Shown here: one piece after another, positions 54,140 to 62,115 of the stretch
How the letters are laid out: each line of letters begins with the position of its first letter
Numbering within the stretch: the first letter of the stretch is position 1
Assembly: GCA_035712365.1 (NCBI GenBank)
Contig: DASTAW010000015.1
Coordinates: 161,560-225,559, forward strand
Length of the DNA: 64,000 bases
Source of the DNA: Terriglobia bacterium
GTDB lineage: Bacteria; Acidobacteriota; Terriglobia; UBA7540
Reading direction: 5' to 3'
Made by a program: the position numbers and the translations under genes
Notes under the pieces: model-generated
What the model was told of the DNA's origin: nothing
The model's input: only the letters and a program-made list of their open reading frames with translations
Databases searched by the model: none

Positions 54140-55090
54140 CGGAGTCTCCTTGGCGCCTGGTTGCCCGGGCGCATCTCAGCCAGATCCCCTCAAACCCACT
54201 TTCTGACTGCTGTCCAGTTGCCTTACCTAATCAGGCCGGTATGTATAAAAAGCGCTTGAGCTATATTCGACGAAAGGCAAGCCAAGTGGAGCCTTCCCTT
54301 GCGGCGATCTTGCTGGATTCGACCGGATCCGCAGCCTTGCGTTTGTTGGTTCTTTGACTCTCCCGATGTGGCGAGGTTTAGCTCAAACGATCGATAACCG
54401 CACCGTCGTTTCCATCTAGCATTCTCCCCGTCGGATCACCAGTCCACCTCCTCATCGTGCCCAGAGTCCCGGACACTTCTGCGCCGCATGCAAGGACCCA
54501 CCGGGGGGAATAACAAGTGTGCGTATCGGCCTTCGTTCGTTGTTTCGTCACTGCGCTCGCCATAGGCATGTTTGTGAAAAAGTGAGAGTCATATACCTCA
54601 GCGGTAGGCGAATCCGCGGGACAGGTGAGAAAGGGCTGTGTGAGCCCGCGTCCCCAGCGGAAAGATTCAGTTTCCGACCATCCATGACCAAAGCCGTCCC
54701 CTTCATGAAGCGGATTCTAAACAGTTTCAAGCGGCATTCAATCAGGGCTTAACTCTAAGCCATGGGGTTTCGTACCCGAACGCTGAACTAGGTAATTTCC
54801 CGTTACAAAGAGGAGCATTAAGTGGCTGCTAAACTTTTTCGAAAATTCCCTCCAGCAAGCGGTCGGTCCTATGTGTCAAAAATGACGCATCGCTGAAGTT
54901 CGCAACTTACTCCGGGTCCTCTTCACTAGCGGGAAGCGTGGCTGTGGCGGCGCGCCGCCGAAGCTGCTAATGAGCTGGCCGCACGCCAGCAGGACGTTAA
55001 TGAGCCCTCGCGGTTTTCCGTTGCATGTTCGCCATTTATTCGCCTATAATGACTCAGTCTGTGCGACTCAATTTCTGCCAGGAGAGTTCC
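54140..55090. other. 951-nt divergent spacer with no supported gene
   Basis: No open frame here has support from codon pattern or motif. The region should hold promoters for the giant minus-strand gene and for the DinB-family gene. A potential structured RNA lies at 54601-54660, listed separately. Confidence 0.45.
54601..54660. other. Candidate structured RNA element with alternative pairings
   Basis: The stem CCGC-GGGAC (54614-54622) can pair with GTCCC (54650-54654) and GCGG (54657-54660), enclosing an inner hairpin GGGCT-gtgtg-AGCCC (54633-54647). The CCGC can also pair with GCGG at 54601-54604, so two mutually exclusive folds exist. It matches no riboswitch class I know. Confidence 0.25.
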
Positions 55091-55594
55091 ATGACAATCA
55101 GCAAGGCACTGTTATCCGAGTTCGACCAGGAGATGGCGAATACACGCAGGACGTTAGAGCGCGTTCCGGCTGACAAGTCTGACTACCGGCCGCACGAGAA
55201 ATCCATGCCGTTGGGCAAGCTGGCCCCGCACATTGCTCAGTTGACCAGCTTCGGGCTCACTGTGCTGACCGCACCGGATTTGGATTTCTCCACAGGCAGT
55301 TACAAACCGCTGCCGTTTGAGTCAGCGGAGCAACTGGTCAAAGTGCTGGACGAGGAGTCGCCTAAGGTCCGAGCAGCTCTGGCGGGCACCACGGACGATG
55401 CGTGGCAACAGGAGTGGAAACTGTCGTTCCAGGGCAAAACGATTTTCGAAGGGACCCGGTTTGCCGCCTACCGAGCGATGTTTCTGAATCATGTGGTCCA
55501 CCATCGCGCACAGCTTGGCGTCTACCTGCGCCTGAACGGCATTGCGGTGCCGGGCATCTACGGCCCATCGGCAGACGAGCCATTTATGGCGTGA
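55091..55594 (+). CDS. DinB/YfiT-family protein
   Basis: A 167-aa four-helix bundle protein from the ATG at 55091, preceded by CCAGGAGAG; an ATG at 55025 would add 22 residues. Candidate metal-binding His residues are in KLAPHIAQLTSFG and in FLNHVVHHRAQLGVYLRLNG, the usual H...HxxxH triad of DinB proteins. The end PGIYGPSADEPFM is also typical of the damage-inducible DinB group. Relatives include mycothiol- and bacillithiol-dependent transferases and proteins of unknown function; substrate unknown. It stands alone. Confidence 0.87.
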   Translation: MTISKALLSEFDQEMANTRRTLERVPADKSDYRPHEKSMPLGKLAPHIAQLTSFGLTVLTAPDLDFSTGSYKPLPFESAEQLVKVLDEESPKVRAALAGTTDDAWQQEWKLSFQGKTIFEGTRFAAYRAMFLNHVVHHRAQLGVYLRLNGIAVPGIYGPSADEPFMA

Positions 55595-55648
55595 AGCAGC
55601 GACGGCGAGCAGGCGGTGATAGAAGTCCAAGATGCGCGCTATGCCCCC

Positions 55649-55897
55649 TCAGGGAGACTTCCGCTCTGCGGCGCGCTTGAGCGTGACCTCATTCTCGCCC
55701 CACGGCCCCGCAACTTTCAAGTCAATGGCATCGCCGTGAATGGCGCATTCATGGTCGTTGACGTCGAAATGCGTCTTGAATGAAATGTGGTCGCCGTTCA
55801 CCTTGCCGTCGCTGATAGGATTCTCGCCATTGGGCGATTGCGCCAGGCAGACGCCACAAAATGAGATCCGTGGGATGGAAGAAAGAGTAGAACGCAT
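55649..55897 (-). pseudogene. Probable truncated remnant of an exported beta-domain protein
   Basis: An 82-codon frame. The part from about residue 24 onward (GENPISDGKVNGDHISFKTH and then DLKVAGPWGENEVTLKRAAE) looks like the C-terminal repeat found in many acidobacterial exported proteins (G-x-V-x-G-D-x-I-S-F ... G-E-x-x-L-x-R). The first 23 residues (MRSTLSSIPRISFCGVCLAQ) do not fit, and the upstream domain is missing. This suggests the tail of a lost gene rather than a functional small protein, although a real small gene cannot be excluded. Confidence 0.45.
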
Positions 55898-56082
55898 GCT
55901 TGTTCCCTCCGCGCTTTAGATGTCGGAACTAGCCAGGCATTTTGGCATTGATGGTAGCATAGAATTGTGAACTCTCTTAGGGGCCGGTCGGACACAACTG
56001 CTGACCGCGCAGGGCCATCTAAGAAAAACAGGGAGGCCGGCATTTCTTAGATCACGGTGCTGATTTACGAAGATCGGACGAC

Positions 56083-57879
56083 ATGAAATCCTTGCCAATC
56101 CTTCCTGCAGTGTTGCTGTTCTCTCTTGCCCTTCAACTCCCGGCGGCCTCCAGCCAAACCAGTGGAACCGCAGTCTTCCAGGAGAAGTGCGCAGTCTGCC
56201 ACCGAAACGGCTCGATTGCGCCGACCCAGGAAGTCCTCGGCCAGCTCTCGCGCAGCTACATTCTGCGCTCCCTTGAAACAGGCAGGATGGAGTCCGTGGG
56301 CAAGGAGCTTACCCGGAGCCAGCGGCTTGCCGTGGCGGCCTTTCTTTCGACTACCAAGACGGTAGCGCAGGTATCACATTCGGGTTATTGCTCCGTAGAG
56401 CAGAAGCCCGTACTGGACGACCCCGGCTGGACTTCCTGGGGATACGATGCTGCAAACAGCCGCTATGCGCCAGGCGCCATTTCCAGGCTCACCCGGGCCG
56501 AGGTTCCCAGGCTGAAGCTGAAGTGGGCATTAGGGTTCCCCGGCGCTTACGCGACCTATGGCCAGCCCACCATCTTCGGCGGAAGGGTTTATGCGGGCAG
56601 CGAGGATGGCACGGTCTATTCGGTGGATGCGGATACCGGCTGCCTCTACTGGACATTTAGGGCCCCAACCACCGTAAAGACGGCCGTGTCTCCCGGATTT
56701 GGCGGGCGACTCGTCTACTTTGGAGACGTCAAAGGCGACGTATACGCTGTGAATTCCACAACCGGGAAACTGCTGTGGAAGGCCCATGCCGACTCCCATC
56801 CCGAAGCCCGAATCACCGGTTCGCCCGTGTTCTTCGGTACTCGCCTGTATGTTCCCGTTTCTTCCGGCGAAGAGGGCGCGGCGATCGATCCCAAATACCC
56901 GTGCTGTTCCTTTCGCGGAAGCATTGTGGCACTCGATGCCCAAACGGGCAAACAGATTTGGAAGTCTTACACAATCCCTGATACTCCTCATCCTACTGAG
57001 CGCAAAAATTCCGCCGGAACAGCAATGTGGGGCCCGTCCGGGGCCGCGGTGTGGTCACCACCCACGATCGACCCCAAGGCGAATGAAATTTACGTCGCAA
57101 CGGGAAACAGTTATTCGGACCCACCAACACCCTATACGGATGCCGTGATCGCCTTTCGCATGAGTGACGGAAAGTTGCTCTGGCATCGGCAACTGACTCC
57201 GGATGATCGTTGGAACATTGCTTGCGTAGCCCCTGGCAGGGAGAACTGTCCCGACCAGCCTGGAAACGATTTTGATTTTGGATCGCCTCCCATTCTTGTG
57301 ACGATGCCAAACGGGCAGCGGGAACTGATCGTTGGCCAGAAATCGGGGGTGGTTTACGCGCTCAATCCCGACCGAAAAGGCGAAATCATCTGGGAGTCGC
57401 GGATTGGCAAGGGCGGCCCGCTCGGAGGAATCGAGTGGGGTGGCGCGGCAGGCGGAAACGCTGTTTACTTTCCCCTCTCGGACTGGGACCCGAACAATCC
57501 GGCAGCGGGGGGAGGAATGTTTGCTCTGCGAGCTTCCACTGGGAAGGAAATCTGGCATTCGCCAGCGCCCTCACCGGCGTGCCTGAAAGATGTGGGTTGC
57601 AGCGCAGCGCAGAGCGCGCCGCCAACCCTGGTCCCAGGAGTCGTCTTCTCCGGCTCCGAAGACGGGCACCTTCGCGCCTATGACACGAAGGATGGCAGCG
57701 TCCTTTGGGACTTCAACTCTCTGCAAGCCTACCATACCGTGAACGGGATTGACGCGCATGGAGGTTCGATGACCGCAACCGGCCCCGCCGTCTTTGGCGG
57801 AATGCTTTATGTTCAGGCTGGCTACACAAACAACATCGCTGGGAACGTGCTTTTAGCCTTCTCCGTGGACGGCAAATGA
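56083..57879 (+). CDS. Exported cytochrome c / PQQ-type quinoprotein dehydrogenase
   Basis: A 598-aa protein with a signal peptide (MKSLPILPAVLLFSLALQLP, cleavage near ASS-QT). A cytochrome c domain occupies about residues 25-95 with the haem motif CAVCH. The rest is an eight-bladed PQQ-type beta-propeller with repeated motifs such as GGRVYAGSEDGTVYSVDADT and VFSGSEDGHLRAYDTKDGSV. The order cytochrome then propeller is that of polyvinyl-alcohol dehydrogenase-like quinoproteins. It would oxidise an alcohol in the periplasm and pass electrons to the respiratory chain. The adjacent convergent gene encodes an aldehyde dehydrogenase. Confidence 0.85.
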   Translation: MKSLPILPAVLLFSLALQLPAASSQTSGTAVFQEKCAVCHRNGSIAPTQEVLGQLSRSYILRSLETGRMESVGKELTRSQRLAVAAFLSTTKTVAQVSHSGYCSVEQKPVLDDPGWTSWGYDAANSRYAPGAISRLTRAEVPRLKLKWALGFPGAYATYGQPTIFGGRVYAGSEDGTVYSVDADTGCLYWTFRAPTTVKTAVSPGFGGRLVYFGDVKGDVYAVNSTTGKLLWKAHADSHPEARITGSPVFFGTRLYVPVSSGEEGAAIDPKYPCCSFRGSIVALDAQTGKQIWKSYTIPDTPHPTERKNSAGTAMWGPSGAAVWSPPTIDPKANEIYVATGNSYSDPPTPYTDAVIAFRMSDGKLLWHRQLTPDDRWNIACVAPGRENCPDQPGNDFDFGSPPILVTMPNGQRELIVGQKSGVVYALNPDRKGEIIWESRIGKGGPLGGIEWGGAAGGNAVYFPLSDWDPNNPAAGGGMFALRASTGKEIWHSPAPSPACLKDVGCSAAQSAPPTLVPGVVFSGSEDGHLRAYDTKDGSVLWDFNSLQAYHTVNGIDAHGGSMTATGPAVFGGMLYVQAGYTNNIAGNVLLAFSVDGK

Positions 57880-57905
57880 TCCAGCGACTCCGATAGTCCG
57901 CCAGA

Positions 57906-59354
57906 TTATCCTCGCCAGCAGATCAGCTTCAACTCGGTCATTTCCTCAACGGCGTAACGGGGGCCTTCGCGGCCTACGCCGCTCAGCTTGGTGCCGCCGT
58001 AAGGCATCAGGTCAACCCGGAAGGCGGGGACGTCATTCACCATCACTCCGCCCACGCGAAGCTTCCGGGCCGCATCGAAAGCCCTGCCAACATCGCGCGT
58101 GCAGATGCCCGCCTGCAGGCCATATTCGCTTGCGTTGACGGCATCAATGGCTTCTTCAAGCCTGCGATACCGGTGAAGAACGACCAGCGGCCCGAACACT
58201 TCCTTGCAGCAGACGGCATCGTCCGGCGCAACATCTGTTATCACGGCCGGCTCCATGACCGTACCATGGCGAGTTCCTCCGGTCAGCAGCCGCGCTCCCC
58301 GGGTGACCGCCGCCTTAATCCAGCTTTCCACCCGCTCGGCGGCCGCCGTGCTGATCAGGGAAGCCATGTCGGTGCTTTCTTCCAGCGGATGGCCGATCTT
58401 CAGCGCCCGCACTCCGGCCACAAATCTTTCCGTAAAATCTCCGGCGATCGACTCATGTACGAAGATGTTCTGAACGGAAATGCAGACCTGGCCCGCGATC
58501 GCGTAGCCACCTGCGACACAGCGCGGCACCAGCATTTCCACATCGCAATCCGGCTCCAGAATCACGGACGAGTTTGAGCCCATTTCGAGCGTCACCCGCC
58601 GGAGTCTGGCTGCGGCACGGATTTCCCGGCCCACCTCGGGACTGCCCGTAAAAGTGATCATGGCGATGCGCGAATCACTGACAATCTTGCGACCCGTTTC
58701 TTCTCCCAGGCCGGTCACCACGTTGTATGCACCCTCAGGCACACCGGCTTCGATGGCCAACTGCGCCAGGCGCAGCGCGCTGAGCGGCGTGTTCTCCGAG
58801 GGTTTGTGGACCACGCTGTTGCCGGCCGCGAGCGCCGGCCCGATCTTGTGGAGCGCGAGATTCAGGGGAAAGTTGAATGGGGTAATGGCGGCGATCACTC
58901 CTAGCGGCTCGCGCACCGTCATTGCCCAGCGGCCCTTGCCGCCCGGGGCCCCTTCCATGGGCACCACCTCGCCGTGAAGATTGCGCGCCGCATCTGCGGA
59001 AGCCGCTAGCGTCTGCTGCGCTCTGCCCACCTCGGTACGCGCTTCGCGAATGGTTTTCCCGGTTTCCAGAGTGACCAGCCGCGCAAACTCTTCCGCATCG
59101 CGTTCCAACAGGTTTCTCATGCGCTGGAGTAGTTCCGCCCGTTCGTATTGGGTGAGCCCGGCCATCGCTTTGGCGCCCTTCTGCGCTGCCGCAACGGCCC
59201 GCTCGACTGTGGCGGCATCTGCGTCGTAAACTTCCGCAACGGGCGTACCATCGTAGGGAAGGTATATAGTTCGCGCCTGCGGCGTTTTGATCCAGTCGCC
59301 GCCAATCAACATCGGAAAAGTCTGTTTTTCAATGATTGATATTCCCATTGGCAT
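57906..59354 (-). CDS. NAD(P)-dependent aldehyde dehydrogenase
   Basis: A 482-aa enzyme oxidising aldehydes to acids. Motifs: ITPFNFPLNLALHKIGPALA for NAD binding, ITFTGSPEVGREIRAAA, the general base Glu in VTLEMGSNSSVILEP, the catalytic Cys in IAGQVCISVQNIFVHES, and CCKEVFGPLVVLHRY. It resembles the group of lactaldehyde, glyceraldehyde-3-phosphate (non-phosphorylating) and methylmalonate-semialdehyde-like enzymes, but the substrate is not certain. AAAGGATGC precedes the ATG. It converges on the quinoprotein gene with a 26-nt gap. Confidence 0.9.
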   Translation of the reverse strand: MPMGISIIEKQTFPMLIGGDWIKTPQARTIYLPYDGTPVAEVYDADAATVERAVAAAQKGAKAMAGLTQYERAELLQRMRNLLERDAEEFARLVTLETGKTIREARTEVGRAQQTLAASADAARNLHGEVVPMEGAPGGKGRWAMTVREPLGVIAAITPFNFPLNLALHKIGPALAAGNSVVHKPSENTPLSALRLAQLAIEAGVPEGAYNVVTGLGEETGRKIVSDSRIAMITFTGSPEVGREIRAAARLRRVTLEMGSNSSVILEPDCDVEMLVPRCVAGGYAIAGQVCISVQNIFVHESIAGDFTERFVAGVRALKIGHPLEESTDMASLISTAAAERVESWIKAAVTRGARLLTGGTRHGTVMEPAVITDVAPDDAVCCKEVFGPLVVLHRYRRLEEAIDAVNASEYGLQAGICTRDVGRAFDAARKLRVGGVMVNDVPAFRVDLMPYGGTKLSGVGREGPRYAVEEMTELKLICWRG

Positions 59355-59777
59355 GCATCCTTTCTGTCTCCGGCGCCCGGCGTTTTCTTCTATGGTATCA
59401 GGAAGGATGCCGCGGGCCCGAATCCTTAGCGTGAGCCCTCGTAATTTTTCCCAATGAAATCATCAGGCTGGGCAGGACTTCCAGGACGAAATTGTGCAGC
59501 GCCGATCGCATTAACGATCGCACAAACGCTGCGCCCAAAGCCCTCGGGGCCGCGTGTACGGCAGCCTGGAAGGGCTTGGGAATCCCGATCATTGCATGGG
59601 CCCACGGTTGCAGAACAAAGGTATTTCCGCTAAGATACGTTTCACGAGGAAAAAAGTGCTGGCTACGTACTGCCGAAGCGAGGCGCAGCCACGAGAAGGC
59701 GGCGGGGGCGCGGGCCTTTTCTCTGAGCTATTGAGCGGAAAACCCCGCCTGCACAGATGAATTCCTGAATCAGCGGA
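59355..59777. other. Divergent spacer, no supported gene
   Basis: This 423-nt region separates the aldehyde dehydrogenase gene from the lipid cluster. A pair of CGATCG palindromes (about 59502-59520) is the only feature noted. Promoters for both sides must lie here but cannot be placed. Confidence 0.35.
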
Positions 59778-60431
59778 ATGATTACCCGAAAAATTGGCGA
59801 TGTTTGCTGGTACGCCTACGACGCCATTATACGCTCGTTCTCAAGGATTGGCATTAATCCCAATTTTCTGACATCTATCGGTTTCACTATCAATCTTGTC
59901 GCGGCGTATTTGTTTGCTTACGGATATTTCCGCTGGGCGGGCGTGACGATCATTGTGGGTGGGGTGTTTGACCTGACGGACGGTCCGGTGGCCCGCCGGA
60001 CGCGCCGCGTGACGCCGTTTGGGGGCTTTTTCGACTCGGTGCTGGACCGCTATTCCGACCTCTTTCTCCTCACGGGCCTGCTGGTCTATTATGGCCGCGT
60101 GAATCGCTTTGTGTACGTCGTAGTTGTAGCCCTGGCCATGATCGGCTCGGTGATGACCAGTTATTCGAGGGCGCGGGCGGAAAACCTGATCCGGTCCTGC
60201 AAGGTGGGTTTTCTGGAACGCCCGGAGCGCATGGTGTTGATCATTATCGGAGCGCTTTTTGACCGCATGGCGCCCGTGCTGTGGGTGATCGTATTCTTTT
60301 CAAATATGACCGTGATTCATCGCGTGATCCACACCTACCGCGAGGCACAGCCTATGGGAGCCGGAGCCAACGGAGCGGCCCAGGACAAAGAGCTTTCCAG
60401 AGATCCCGCCACTCCGGTAGCCCAGCCTTGA
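59778..60431 (+). CDS. CDP-alcohol phosphatidyltransferase family protein
   Basis: A 217-aa inner-membrane enzyme with about six helices. The complete family motif D-x2-D-G-x2-A-R-x8-G-x3-D-x3-D is present: D65, D68, G69, A72, R73, G82, D86, D90 (DLTDGPVARRTRRVTPFGG). These enzymes transfer an alcohol to CDP-diacylglycerol, or a phosphoalcohol from a CDP-alcohol to an acceptor. The tail SRDPATPVAQP is not conserved. First gene of a probable cluster with the acyl reductase (78-nt gap) and the ligase, so it may make a phospholipid head group. Confidence 0.92.
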   Translation: MITRKIGDVCWYAYDAIIRSFSRIGINPNFLTSIGFTINLVAAYLFAYGYFRWAGVTIIVGGVFDLTDGPVARRTRRVTPFGGFFDSVLDRYSDLFLLTGLLVYYGRVNRFVYVVVVALAMIGSVMTSYSRARAENLIRSCKVGFLERPERMVLIIIGALFDRMAPVLWVIVFFSNMTVIHRVIHTYREAQPMGAGANGAAQDKELSRDPATPVAQP

Positions 60432-60509
60432 CAGTAACTTACGTCGGTCGATAACATGAAACAACTCAGGGCACAGAGGGCTTGATGCGGGCCTGGTTCC
60501 CGCCTGCAG

Positions 60510-62087
60510 ATGGCACAGCAATCACCATTAACGGACGCTGGACCAACGTTCCAGGAAAACGAAATCCTTCTGACAGGAGGGAACGGGTTCCTGGGCAAAG
60601 TGATCCTGGCGATGCTGCTTGAGCGTTATCCTCAGGTGAAGCACGTCCATTTGTTGCTTCGACCGGGCAAAGGCCTTTCCGCAGAAGAACGCTTCAAGAG
60701 GGAGATCATGGAATCGCCCGTCATGGCGGCGCTGCTGGCGACGCGCGGCGAGAAATTCGTCGAGGAAAGGATCAGCATCTGGCCCGGAGAACTCAGCCAG
60801 CCCGCCTGCGGGCTCGACCAGCAGGCCCTCAGCACGGTTACGTCCCGGGTGAAGCTCATCATCAATTGCGCCGGAAAGGTGGAGTTTTTTCCGCCGGTCG
60901 ATGAATCACTGCGGGCAAACGTGGACGGCGTGGAGAACGCCATAGCACTGGCCAGGAGCGCTGGCGCGCGGCTCCTGCACGTTTCCACCTGCTTTGTTTC
61001 TGGCGAAGCCAATGGCCTGATCGAAGAAACCGAGCCCATCCTCGGTTTCTACCCTCATCGCAAGGGCGCCGAAGATAGTGCCTTCGACGCGCTCACCGAA
61101 CTCGCCTATTGCCGTGAGCAGGTCCGGTTGATCACTGCATCCGCGGTCTCCGACGAAACGGAGAAACCGCAGGCGCCCTCAAAAGAGGCGGCGCAGAAGC
61201 TGGTGGCCCTGGGCAAGCGGCGCGCTGAACATTGGGGCTGGGTCAACACCTACACCTACTCGAAGAGCCTGGGCGAACAACTGATCGCTCGCGAGAAAGA
61301 CCTGCCATGGTCCATCGTGCGGCCGGCCATCGTGGAAAGCGCCTTGCGGTTTCCTTTCCCCGGCTGGATCGAAGGCGGAAGGACCGCCGCCCCGCTGGTG
61401 CTGATGGCCATGGGCGGGCTTAAACACTGGCCCGTGAGCCGCAACACTCCGCTGGAAGTAGTTCCCGTAGACCTGGTGGCGGCGGCAGTCCTGGCTGTGG
61501 GCGCGCTGCTGCTGAAAGGTCGCGCGGACAAGGTTTATCAACTAGGCACTGCGGATGTAAATCCCATCAAGCTGGGAGCTCTGGTGGACCTGCTGCGGCA
61601 GGAAGCGCGAAAAAGGTCCAGCCGGAACGGCAAGGCAAGGCTGCCGCTGCGCATCGCTGCTTCGCGCGGACGAGCGCGGTTTATTTCCCTTGAACAGGCT
61701 CGGGCGCGCCGGCAAAGGACCGAGAGGCGCATCCAGCGGGCGCAAGTTATACTCGACCGCATGCACAGCGCTGTACACAGGGCCGGGTTGCCGGGGAAGC
61801 AGTCCCTCGCCGCCTGGCAGAGCGCCCTGCGCACCCTGGGTTTGCAGGCGCGGTTCCGCGAGCAGACCCTTGACCAGTATCTGCCGTTCATCCTTCACAA
61901 TCACTACGTCTTCGAATCGGAAAACATCCGGACCGCCTACCAGAAACTTTCGCAGAAAGACAGAATGCTTCTGCCGTGGGACCCGGAGCGGATTCACTGG
62001 AAAAAATACTGGGTCCACCATCAGATCGAAGGGATCGAAAAATGGATCCAGCCCGAGGCCGTAAAGGACTGGTCATTTAAAATTTAG
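60510..62087 (+). CDS. Fatty acyl reductase-like SDR protein
   Basis: A 525-aa protein related to fatty acyl-CoA/ACP reductases. The N-terminal NAD(P) fold has ILLTGGNGFLGKVILAMLLE (residues 19-38), then VHLLLRPGKGLSAEERFKRE, HVSTCFVSGEANGLIEE and the catalytic YTYSKSLGEQLIAREKDLPW with its YxxxK pair at about residue 250. WSIVRPAIVES follows. The C-terminal 160 residues correspond to the sterile/male-sterility domain. These enzymes reduce acyl thioesters to aldehydes or alcohols. Position just before an ACP/acyl-AMP ligase fusion suggests it uses an ACP-bound acyl group. An ATG at 60510 lacks a strong ribosome-binding site. Confidence 0.88.
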   Translation: MAQQSPLTDAGPTFQENEILLTGGNGFLGKVILAMLLERYPQVKHVHLLLRPGKGLSAEERFKREIMESPVMAALLATRGEKFVEERISIWPGELSQPACGLDQQALSTVTSRVKLIINCAGKVEFFPPVDESLRANVDGVENAIALARSAGARLLHVSTCFVSGEANGLIEETEPILGFYPHRKGAEDSAFDALTELAYCREQVRLITASAVSDETEKPQAPSKEAAQKLVALGKRRAEHWGWVNTYTYSKSLGEQLIAREKDLPWSIVRPAIVESALRFPFPGWIEGGRTAAPLVLMAMGGLKHWPVSRNTPLEVVPVDLVAAAVLAVGALLLKGRADKVYQLGTADVNPIKLGALVDLLRQEARKRSSRNGKARLPLRIAASRGRARFISLEQARARRQRTERRIQRAQVILDRMHSAVHRAGLPGKQSLAAWQSALRTLGLQARFREQTLDQYLPFILHNHYVFESENIRTAYQKLSQKDRMLLPWDPERIHWKKYWVHHQIEGIEKWIQPEAVKDWSFKI

Positions 62088-62115
62088 AGGAACGAGTTGG
62101 AAGCATCCATCGAAA

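Noticed and set aside
54140..54480. c-di-GMP (GEMM-type) riboswitch in front of the giant surface protein gene
   Set aside because: On the minus strand a segment resembles the acgcaaagcc core weakly, but the paired stems and the tetraloop-receptor parts of the class could not be found.
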